A stretch of DNA of 64,000 nt from Euglena gracilis (Eukaryota > Euglenida > Euglenophyceae > Euglenales), in the NCBI GenBank assembly GCA_039621445.1, contig CP154956.1, forward strand, positions 53,553,143 to 53,617,142, written 5' to 3'. The translations under genes and the position numbers were made by a program. Shown here one piece after another: positions 1 to 8,874 of the stretch. Within the stretch, counting starts at the first letter, position 1; each line of letters starts with the position of its first letter. The notes under the pieces are model-generated. The model was given only the letters and a program-made list of their open reading frames with translations. It did no database searches and was not told the origin of the DNA.

Positions 1-3000
1 CATCTCCACATTTGTTGTCACCTGTGGCCAGAGCCCCGGCTACTGTTTTAGAGCCAATGGTGTTGACATGTCAATGGGCCATACCACCACCTCCTCCGCG
101 TTGCACCTCGCATCAAGTCAGTGGCACTCCTCCCCAAGAGTCATTACCTGACTGTTTGAGGCCCCTCAGGAACCGAAGTATGGGGGTCACCTTCCCCGTG
201 ACGAGCCGACCCAAAACGAAGGGCAGTTGCTCTTGGGGGTTGTCTGGGGGGGGGGGGGCGACCCACAGGCTTTGGGGCAGCCACGGCAACGATGGGGGTG
301 TCACGGGTGTCGCGGGCCATGCCGGCGGGCCCGGCCTGGGTGAGGGTGTCGTGGACCGCCAGGGAGGCCAGCAGGGGGTCCGTGGCCAGGGCGAGGCCGG
401 AGCGCGTCGTGAGGGAGACGTCCGCCGGGTCCACCAGCCAGTCCGGAGTACAGAGGGCAGGGCCAGAGCTGGGGTGGAGGGAGAGGAGAAGGGGTGGGGA
501 ATGCCTGGGGCGGTGGACCCCCACGCCCAGGAGGTGGGGCGGGTTGTCCCGGGGGGGGGGGGCAACATGAACCCTCGAATGACGCAAGGATGAGAAACGT
601 TAAAAAATGGAAACTTCCATTTCACGAATTTTTGGAGGATTTAATAACAAAATTGTTTGAAAACCGTCACTTTTGTAAAATCTATGTTGTAATTCCCTAT
701 TTTTTGTATTTTTGTTGGCAACTGGGTTACCCACCGCCCACCTTTCAGAGACAGACATTTTTTTGAGTTTTGTGACCGGGGGGAGGGGGCGGGGGGTCAG
801 GCTGGTCAGGGAGCCCCCCCAGGGGGTGGGTGGGTGGGTCTGGACTCCCCTCGGGTCCTAAAAAAGCCTCTGTTCAGGTGTTCGGGGAGTGAACAGCAGC
901 GCTATGAGGGACAAGGCGGGCAGGCTCGCAGGTTGGCCATACCGCCCTGCGCGGACTCCTGGCGCAACGCACATTCGCTCCGGGAGGCCGTGATGCCCTC
1001 CCAGGCCACAGGCAGGGCAGTCCCCAGGATTCGGGTCCTGTATGCACCCATATGGTGACGAATCTGCGACATTGGTGGTACCTGTACACCGAGTGCACGC
1101 ATGCTGACGTCAGGAGGATATTCCCCGGGTATGAAGTACACCTTTCCTGTCATCAGCGTTTGGCCACAGGCGAGACCATTGTGCGATTGGTTTGTTAGCC
1201 AGGCCCAAAACTTACGACAGTGGGTCCCAGAAGGAGAGCCACCACCCTTGGGGGGGGGTGTCCTGGACGCCGGGCCGCGGGAGTGGTGGAGGCTGGGAAA
1301 GGTCCAGGAGGGGGAGATGCCGGAGGTGTAGACGGAGGACCGGGCGCTGTGGGCGAAGGAGAGGGAGAGGCCCTGCATGGGGGGCGACGCCCGCCGGGCC
1401 GGGGGGAGGTTGGCGGGGGCAGGGGCCCCTCGCGTCCCCCTTTGGAGCGTGTGCATAGGAGGTGGGATGTGCTGAAGCAACGAGACGGAGGGGAAAAGAA
1501 CGGCACCCATAATGGTGGGAGGGGGGGATGAGCTGATCAGGTCGAATCAAAAGGTAAATTTTGAATACATTCCAATTCCGATTTTAACCACAAAAGCTGC
1601 CACGCAGCGACCATTGGGAGAACGCCGAGAAATGGGCACAGTGGCGGGAATCCCTGGCCAAGGGGGACGAAGGGCAGGGTCAGTTCCACGAAGAAGCAGC
1701 TGCCGACGCCCACCTTGGTGCGCTCCGGGTCGATGCCGATGCGGCCACCCATCAGGTTCACCAGCTCCTGGCAGATGCAGAGCCCCCTGCAGGCCCGGGG
1801 CAACCCATCGGGCCGCAGGGGCACGGATGGGGGCTGGAGGGGGGGGGGGGGGCAGCACGGCAGCCCATCCCGACCATCCCCGGGCGCGGCGGCCAACCGC
1901 CCCAGCCTGAGCCCAGGCCGCTGCCGCCGTGCTGCTCCCACGTCGCGGACGAGGCCTGCTGGAACGGCCGGAACAACCGCGCCTGGTCCGCCGGGGCAAT
2001 GCCGCAGCCCAACAGCAGGACGGCCCGGGTTGGGGGTGGGTGGCCCCGGGGGGGGGGCCGCCCTGGCCGTGTCGGAGACCTCGAAGCGGATATGCATCGT
2101 GCCCCCGGCCCCCTTCGCCATGGTGGCGGCAGGGCTTGGCCGGGAGGGGAGGCGGGGGACGGCCCGGGACGGAGGCGGGCGGACCCGGCGTGAGGCGCGG
2201 CCCGGCCCTGGGGGGCCCGCAGCAGGACGTGGCCCTCCTTCACAAACTTCACGGCGTTGGAGAGGAGGTTGCTCAGCACCTGCCTCAGCCGCGCGGCGTC
2301 ACCTACGAGGCAGCCGCTGCAGCACGCGGTGAGGTCCATCTTGAGCTGGCGGCACGGCCCGGACAAGAAATGAGAACCGCGGACCCCCCAGGCAAGAGCT
2401 TCGGAAACCAAGGCAGAGAAGAGACAACCTGCCCCCTCCCCGAGAAACTGTCTCCAGACTCCAGACCAGGGTTAGAAATGGGGGCGTAAATGGCCCCAGG
2501 GGGAGGAGTACGTGTGGGGGTGGGGCTACGCACAGAAAGGAGAGACAAGGTCACTCTCCCTGCACTTCGAGGGGAGGGGCAAGGATGCCCTGCAGTGGCT
2601 GCCAACGGAGAGGGGAGGGGTTGACCACTCAGCCAAACATGACATTCGAAGGGTGGGCAACATTGTCCTGCGGGTCCCCCCAGTTCTGCAGGGCCGGTGG
2701 GTGGATGCCCTTGCGGGCCGCGGAGTGCCGGACCAGCGCGAGGCAAGACTCGCACAGGGCGGCGATGGGGAACGCGGCGGCGTTGAGGCGGACCTTGCCG
2801 TGGCGCAGGCGCATGAACTCCAGCACGGACGTGACGTTGGCCTTGACCTGCTCCCCGCAGTCCACGATGCACTGGGCCAGCACCCGCTGGTCTACGGCGG
2901 GGCTCCCCTGGGGGACGCACGGCGACCCACGTCCGGCGCACCTCTTCGCTGCCTCACAGCGGCTGTCGGGTGGGGGGGGGGTCATGCTCTTGGGGATCAG

Positions 3001-5981
3001 GTAGATTGATCAGTGCAAAATAGGCTTCCGCCGCTGCTTCTGTGAGGAACCGGCTCCTCGCAACAAGCTCGCACGCAAACACCCCCACTGCACCCAGAGC
3101 GATGGTTGGTTATATAGGGCGGCCAGCCTCAGGCAAACCCCGGTCAGCCGTCAGGCTGGAGTCCTGCAGCAGCAGCACAGACTGTAGCATGGCGTTCAGT
3201 GGGGTGCGGACCTCGTGGGCCAGCGTTCCGAGCAGCTGCGTCCAGGGTTTAAAGTGAGAGGAGGGGAGGGGTCTGACCCCCCCAGAAGGGGGGGTGGGTC
3301 GGAACCCCACCCCCCGCCCATGCAAACAAAAAAATCTCGGCGCAGCGCGCCAGAAAAATGTTTTGGGCCTCGAAAAAAAGGCTCAAAAATGGGTTTTTGT
3401 GTACTTTTTTTTGGAAAAATCGGTCAAAACCTGCACCATAAAGTTCTGTCTTCTCATACTCAATATACACATCAATTTACATCAATTTTTTGATTTCCGG
3501 GGGTGCCGACCCCCCCTCGGCCTGACCCCCACTCCGCCCCCGCAAAACCACACCTCACTTTACACCCTGGCTGTGTCTTGGTGGCAATGCAGGCCTGCAT
3601 GGCCCGGCGCTCCTGCTCCCGCCGCCGGGACAGAATGTGCGGAGGTGGCAGTTGAAGAGACCGAGGAAATATGCGGCGGGGTCGGCGAAAAACAAAACAT
3701 CTCCCGGACAGAGTTGCGTTGCGACCGAGGAGCCAGTCATCAGACCACGGCCAGGGAGGGGGAAGGCATTGGGCCCCGCCCAGGCTGCGTGCAGCTGCTG
3801 GGCGTCGGTGGCGCTGAGCAGGTCAGCGCCCATCGTCACCGCCACCAAGAGGCAGCAGGGCAGCAACACGTTGAGCAGCAGCCCGACCTCCGTCACCATC
3901 GGCGGGGGCTGCAGCTCGTCGCACGCCGCGACGGCCACCAGCCACCCAAGCTCGTATGGGCCCACGCCGCAGGGAGGGGACAGTTGTGCCACGCCTTAAA
4001 GCCAACCATTGGGAAGTGATGTGATGGCCCAAGGATTTGTGAAGTGTCCACTTGAGGCGTACGGGCTCTCCGCCACATTCTGTTTGCAGCATTGAAAATG
4101 GGATTAAAAAAAGTCTCCAACACTGGAACCCAAAACCAGCTGCGGAGGAGAGAAATCAGTACGGCACAAACGGGCCGTGTTGCCGGGGTGCCACCTCCGG
4201 CGTGGCTGCAGCCCACCACCAACGGGGCTGCCGCATGCGGATCAGGAGCAGAGCGCCTAGAGTGCCGGAGATGACGAGGTGCAGCCAGGGCGGTCCTGAA
4301 AAGAAAAAAAATTCTCGTCCCAGCACACTCAATGACATGACAAGTCATGGCAATGTCGTTCAACTCAACGACACATCCACAGGAATCCAAAATGGCCATA
4401 CTTTCGCAAAAATGGGTCGATTTGCGGGGGGGTTATTTCTGGCGGCATCATGTCCATCCACCCAAAAAGTCAAAAAATGTGTTTTTTGACTTTTAAGTTT
4501 TTGACCCCGTTCCATCCCCAGATCGGCCGTTGGCTGTGTTTTAGGCACAAGGGTCCTTGAGGAGCAGTCCTTAAGAGAAAAGAACTCCCATCCCTCATGG
4601 ACCAACCTGGGCACAGCCCCGCGGGCTGTGCGCACAGGAAGCCGACGCCGAGCGGCCACGCCAGCAGCGCGCCGAGGAGCAGACACAGCGGCCCCTCCGC
4701 CGCCCCGCTGACCGCCCAGTGGGGGACACCCGTGCCGCAGGTCCAAGCAGCAGGGTTGAAAAAAACGATGGGGTCAACCCAAAACCTGAGGGCAACCCAA
4801 ACAAAACACCAGTCACTTTGCCGGAATACTTTCTAAAAAAGAACACGTTGGACACGAGCTGAACCCAACTGAGAGGTGCTGGGGTAAAAAGGTGCTGGCG
4901 GAACCACGTTGGAGGACCTTGTTCTCCATCATGGCAGCAGTCTTTTTGACCGGCCGTCAATCATGTCACCGACCAGCACTCTGCATTGGTCGCCACCACC
5001 GCAGAAAGCACGCCTTGCGGCGGGGGCGTGGCAGATGCCAAGCACGTCCAGGGCGAGGAGCCCCGCCGCCAGCCCGACGGCCGGGTACTGGCCCTGCGCT
5101 GCCAGCACCGCCCCGTTGGCGAGGCACAGCACGCAGTGCGCCAGCAGCGGCAGCAGCAGCCGCAGCACCGGCAGGGAGGAGTGGCGCCGCGCCGGCGCCA
5201 GCGCCTCGAACCCCCCCCCTTGGTTGCACTGGCCGGCGCTAACTTCGCTTCTGGCCCAGTTTGCTGCGTGGTGAGTGGCCAGGGACCCCTGACACCAGTC
5301 CTCTTTTGTTGCTCCCCCTGGCCGGCTCGACCCTCCCCCCGCTCTCACCAAAGCCAACCCCATGGTATCAGTGGGGGGGCACCTGGTGCCCATGGCACAT
5401 TCTGATGCACTGCACCTACCTGCGTGTGTCTACCCCGACTTGCACCCGCTCAGACAGCCGGCAGACCAGCAGCCCACGCAGGAGGGCAGCGGTGGGCGGC
5501 TGGCGCGGGTGGTACGTCACCGTCCTGGCCTGGGGACAGGGCAAGGGCCTCTGGGTGGAAGGGGGCACAGCACACGCTCGACCATCCCGGGACAATCTCA
5601 CCCCAACATGGAAACCACCAAAACATTGACCCCGCCAATGCAAGACAAACCGAGAGGTAAACCCCCGAGGGCCTTGAAATCCCACCCAAATGTTCAACCG
5701 GAAGTTTGAAGGTTTGAAGTCTGAAGTTTAGTCTTTGAAATTTTCAACCGAAAATTACGTTTGCGGGGGTGTTTCTCTGGTGTTGCGGTGCGTTGATGGC
5801 GTTGGGCAATTCCCGGGGGCCCCAGGTGGATGGCGCTGGCCACGTCGACCTCTTCGTCGTGCCACGTCTGGATGACGGGGTGGGAGAGGCGGCGCAGCGT
5901 GCCCTGGCGGACCGCGGCCGGGGCGGAGTGAGCGGTGAGGGCCGCCGCGGCCAACACCGCCGCAGCGACGGTGAGGAGCAT
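1..5981 (-). CDS. Hybrid-type membrane histidine kinase, multi-exon, 3' end beyond the window
   Basis: Phosphotransfer sensor kinase at a membrane. The start codon at 5981 opens a signal peptide or first hydrophobic segment (MLLTVAAAVLAAAALTAHSA). Further exons near 5455-5530, 5012-5215, 4612-4740, 4230-4290 and 3800-3960 encode hydrophobic segments, so about four or five membrane spans. The catalytic exons then follow: H-box (LAHEVRTPLNAML), dimerisation helix, N-box (RLRQVLSNLLSNAVKF), G1 (DTGCGIAP) and G2 (GSGLGLCICQELVNLMGG). A low-complexity linker comes next, then an exon ending R-D-T-P-I-V-A-V-A-A, which may be the start of a receiver domain (tPIvAlTA-like). Exons joined by the CAG/CTG intron rule read in frame: 3573-3625, 3143-3237, 2692-2893, 2214-about 2360, 2069-2124, 1913-2020, 1660-1784, 1269-1414, 953-1019 and up to 452. 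The ligand and the output are unknown. The kinase core is certain; the membrane exons and receiver are inferred. Confidence 0.8.
1020..1659 (-). CDS. Histidine kinase linker exon (1269-1414) with flanking introns
   Basis: Exon 1269-1414 reads A-N-L-P-P-A-R-R-A-S-P-P-M-Q-G-L-S-L and ends R-G-P-A. It is Ser/Pro-rich and probably disordered, lying between the kinase and the C-terminal part. Introns 1415-1659 and 1020-1268 both follow the CAG/CTG rule. The phases agree on both sides (phase 0 in, phase 2 out), and the reading continues as A-L-P-V-A-W-E-G-I-T in exon 953-1019. Confidence 0.6.
1660..2020 (-). CDS. Histidine kinase exons: G1 and G2 boxes
   Basis: Exon 1913-2020 encodes G-C-G-I-A-P-A-D-Q-A-R-L-F-R-P-F-Q-Q-A and ends at G-G-S-G-L-G. 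Exon 1660-1784 continues L-C-I-C-Q-E-L-V-N-L-M-G-G-R-I-G and ends F-F-V-E-L-T-L-P-F, the usual last strand of HATPase_c. Both splice joins are exact under the CAG/CTG rule and regenerate family motifs. Confidence 0.88.
1785..1912 (-). other. 128-bp nonconventional intron in the kinase G2 box
   Basis: On the minus strand it starts GCT-CAGGCTGGGG and ends CCCCGGGCCTG-CAGGG, with inverted ends. Splicing gives G-S-G-L-G-L-C-I-C. The edges are not GT/AG. Confidence 0.85.
2021..2068 (-). other. 48-bp nonconventional intron in the kinase G1 box
   Basis: On the minus strand the intron reads GGC-CAGGGCGGCC...GGCCGTCCTG-CTGTT. The terminal 10-mers CAGGGCGGCC and GGCCGTCCTG form a 9/10 inverted repeat. 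There is no GT or AG at the edges. Removing it joins GAC-AC to GGGCTGC, giving D-T-G-C-G-I-A-P. Confidence 0.85.
2069..2360 (-). CDS. Histidine kinase exons: N-box and start of the G1 box
   Basis: Exon 2214-2360 encodes C-L-V-G-D-A-A-R-L-R-Q-V-L-S-N-L-L-S-N-A, the ATP/Mg-binding N-box of HATPase_c, and runs to V-L-L-R-A. Removing the 89-bp intron 2125-2213 continues it as T-M-A-K-G-A-G-G-T-M-H-I-R-F-E-V-S-D-T (exon 2069-2124). The upstream edge near 2360 is approximate. Confidence 0.85.
2125..2213 (-). other. 89-bp nonconventional intron after the kinase N-box
   Basis: It starts CCC-CAGGGCCGGGCC and ends GGCCAAGCCCTG-CCGCC on the minus strand; CAGGGCCGGGCC pairs with CAGGGCTTGGCC. Splicing is phase 0 and keeps the reading frame. 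Confidence 0.8.
2692..2893 (-). CDS. Histidine kinase exon: second helix of the dimerisation domain
   Basis: The frame reads Q-R-V-L-A-Q-C-I-V-D-C-G-E-Q-V-K-A-N-V-T-S-V-L-E-F-M-R-L, then G-K-V-R-L and ends K-G-I-H-P-P-A. This matches the spacing of the second HisKA helix and the segment leading into the ATPase domain (the usual 'kGi.l' motif). The junction to the next exon (about 2360) is the least certain one in the kinase core. Confidence 0.75.
3143..3237 (-). CDS. Histidine kinase exon: H-box
   Basis: The exon reads Q-L-L-G-T-L-A-H-E-V-R-T-P-L-N-A-M-L-Q-S-V-L-L-L-Q-D. The H of A-H-E-V-R-T-P-L-N is the expected phospho-accepting histidine of the HisKA domain. The preceding exon (3573-3625, R-R-R-E-Q-E-R-R-A-M-Q-A-C-I-A-T-K-T) joins in frame once the 3238-3572 intron is removed. 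On the downstream side the reading L-T-A-D continues into Q-R-V-L-A-Q-C (exon 2692-2893). That intron has no CAG start; its edges were set by the near-repeat GCTGACC/CGTAGACC. Confidence 0.85.
3243..3569. mobile_element. hAT-like MITE acting as an intron beside the kinase H-box
   Basis: It is bounded by inverted CAGGGTTTAAAGTGAG and CAGGGTGTAAAGTGAG, and flanked by GCTGCGTC (3235-3242) and GCTGTGTC (3570-3577), an 8-bp target duplication with one mismatch. It lies inside the kinase coding sequence. Removing it with one duplication copy (intron 3238-3572) restores A-T-K-T-Q-L-L-G-T-L-A-H-E. It is 327 bp long and encodes no protein. Confidence 0.85.
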
Positions 5982-6017
5982 CCGGAGAGGACGGCAGGGG
6001 GTGGGGGTGGCCTGAGG

Positions 6018-6019
<2 letters not shown>

Positions 6020-6051
<32 letters not shown>
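6020..6051 (+). repeat. (AG)n microsatellite
   Basis: About 16 AG units lie just upstream of the kinase start codon (5981, minus strand). Confidence 0.9.
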
Positions 6052-6052
<1 letters not shown>

Positions 6053-6287
6053 CGAGGGACAAAAAGAGGGGAGGCCGTGGGTGGAATTTCATGAGCATCC
6101 TCGCGTGACGCACCAGGGGGACCAATCACATGAGCGTTGTTTTCACACGGGGGGAGTACTCATATTAACGTGTACGCATCACATGCATGTCCGCCTATAC
6201 ACATAAACCAGGTTTTGTGTAGTGCTGAGCTCTTTGTGTGCTGATGGTGCGATGCCGCAGCAGATGTTTGGGGCATGTGGCTGCCAG

Positions 6288-7300
6288 CAAGCACCTATAG
6301 TCAAGCCCAAAAATTTCCCCCATTTTAGACCATTTTAGGCCATTTTAGGCCATTTTAGGCCATTTAAGGTCATTTTAGGCCATTTTAGGCCATAGGCATA
6401 GGTGGGGATTCTGAAAATCATAATTTTGCATCATTTTTATCCCGAAAACTGCGTCATAGCGTGTGCAAACCTCCTCTTATTCAGTAATACAGTGAATGGA
6501 CAGGGTTATTGACAACATTTGGACAACATTCCTGAAACTTTTGGACAAAATTATTAAAAGTTTTGGACAAAAATATTGAAACTCAGAAAAAAATGAGCAC
6601 ATGGAAACTGAGGAAATCCTCAAACCTTGTATTGTGTTCAAAGCGTAATCCCATGTGTCCTCCGCCCCCTGGGGATATCCAGGGAAACCCCCCCCACCTG
6701 CCAAAAAAATTTGTAGTTTCAATAACTTTGCCCAAAAGTTTCAATAGCTTTGTCCAAATTTTCAATAATTTTGTCTGAAAGTTTCAATTATTTTTTGTGC
6801 AACCAAAAAGTGCAAAATTAAGCTGGATCGTGGTTTGAAGGAATCCCGGTACCTAAAGAATAGGCATACACATCTTTCAATTGAAATTCTCCCAACATCT
6901 TTCACCTTTTTTATATCTTTTTTCCCTGTATTTTCCCCCATACTTCTAAATTTGCACTGTTGCATTATTTGCGAAACAGACATCGGTGCACGCCAAAACA
7001 AGATGGGAGTAAGAAAAAATAAAGCTCTCCAAACCTTAAAAATTCAGCTACCAAAAGAAGGTTGGCGGCCGTGGATTTGGGGACCAACACTATTATTAGC
7101 TGGGATAAAAAGTGGGCCTTGTGGGGCTGCGCTCCTCCACCAAATCCACTGTTCACCGTCCACATTAACAAAAGTCACCGAAAGTAATTACCTTCAGCTT
7201 CATGGCTTCAGTTGTTCACAAAAAAATTGTTGTGCAGCAGAATTTTTCCCATTTTAGGCCATTTTAGGCCACTTTAGGCAATTTTTGCAAGAGGTGCTTG
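6288..7300. mobile_element. hAT-like nonautonomous element, 1.0 kb, left copy
   Basis: The ends are CAAGCACCT and AGGTGCTTG. The element is flanked by a perfect 8-bp direct repeat GCTGCCAG (6280-6287 and 7301-7308). Both subterminal regions hold tandem TTTTAGGCCA decamers (about 6320-6390 and 7250-7280). The interior from about 6830 to 7250 closely matches 56840-57240 in the copy at 56051-57301. It has no coding capacity. It fills most of the gap between the kinase and TTLL genes. Confidence 0.88.
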
Positions 7301-8098
7301 GCTGCCAGGACGGACTTTCGGCTCAACCTGGTGGTCCAACCCAGTCTAGATCAACCTCGCAAACTGGAAGAAGCGGCCCAGCCTGGCCCAGCGGCGGCGG
7401 CCCTCCCCGGCACAGCAGTTGAAGGCCGCCAATGTTTGCACAGCCACCCAAAAAAACTTTTGGTTATTACCCCAAAACATAAGCCCAGCTGAGGGTCTTG
7501 AAATCCAATCCAAATTTTAAGCTGGGGGGGGGCTTCAGTATTTGGGGGGGTTGACTCAAATAAAACATGTGTGTGCATGGCACATGGTCCAAGCCTGCAC
7601 ACAGCACCACCCACTGCAGGGTGTGAAAGTGAGGTTCAAAAGCTTCTGAACAAACGGGGCAGACATGGTTCGAAAAGGCAAAACATGGTGAAAAAAACAC
7701 GTGGTTATAGTGCAGGAAAATCTATATCAGTTTCTCTTTGATTTCATTGTGGTGGCTAAAACCTAAACTGCCAACAATGTCTATTAAGACCTGTTGCGGT
7801 GGGGAAACATAACTTTCCGGGTATTCATCGCTAAACAATGATAAAAGAAAGCGCGCCTGTTTTGGAAAATATTCAAAATATGCTTGGAAAATGCAATATT
7901 CAAGAAACTGGATCGAGCGGGCAGGTCACGGCTCGGTTGCGTACACTGTGTGGCAATGTATGAGCCATGTCTTCACCAGCAACCACGGCCAAACTTTCAA
8001 CGCAATGGCAGCAAGCTATGGCGTGCTGATGATAGTGCATCGTGCTGCAGCATTAGCTCTGCCGTCAAGATCAAAAGGGGAGGATGCTGTGGTGGTGG
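7301..8098. other. Intergenic stretch with no supported gene
   Basis: It contains the phrase GGGTCTTGAAATCCAATCC at about 7493, which recurs with small changes near 5667 and 59056 and so marks a dispersed repeat. I see no exon. The overlapping plus-strand ORFs at 7884-8430 lack any recognisable motif and oppose the coding strand of the neighbours. Confidence 0.5.
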
Positions 8099-8099
8099 T

Positions 8100-8822
8100 T
8101 TACCCAACAGGGTCCGGGGGATACGTCAGGCGAGTCAAGCGGGGATGGCCGCTGACGTCCTCGTCTGTGGCCAGCACCGTGATGAGGTCGTCCGCCCACT
8201 GGTGGTACACCGACACAGGGCGGCGGGCATCCCCGACCCAGTGGTGCGGCACCAGATTGGGTGGCAGAAAAGAAAAGATGGAAAGCCTCTCTCGGACAAC
8301 TTTCGTTCGACTAAGACTCCGCATTGCGTGCCACAACTCTTACCATATCCCTGCAAGAAGAACAGATCTGGGCCTCGCTGTCCCCTATCCGCATCCTGGA
8401 GCCAAAAAAATATGCACTTGTAAAATGTAAAAAAAATACACTTGTTGGTGTTGCTGCTCTCCCGTCATCCGCCGCCTGAAGGATCAGCACCTTTCCCCCA
8501 GCCGTCCTGCCACGCCAGAGGCCCCCCACGCCATGTCCTGTGCCTCCTCCGCACCAGCCTTCGGGGCGGTGAAGTCCGCCATGAAGTTGACCTCCAGCAG
8601 CCGGGGCTGGGGCTGGCCGCCGGTGGCCTCCAGGATGACGTCGCAGCCGTAGTATGCCCGCGACCGCGGCCACCGCCCCACCGTCGGGGCGGGGGCAGGG
8701 TTTGAGCTACAGACAGGCAGTCCCCGAGTCCGAGGTCCACGGCTTGTCCCAGCTGACAGCTCCTCAAAGGAGTCCAAAAGAATGAAAATACACACATGCA
8801 CACACACACACACACACACACA

Positions 8823-8874
<52 letters not shown>

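Noticed and set aside
10-593. Plus-strand ORFs at the window start
   Set aside because: They are shadows of the histidine kinase exons on the minus strand.
1-5981. Bacterial origin because of the histidine kinase
   Set aside because: The gene is split by many introns and lies among eukaryote-specific genes (TTLL12-like, HAP2).
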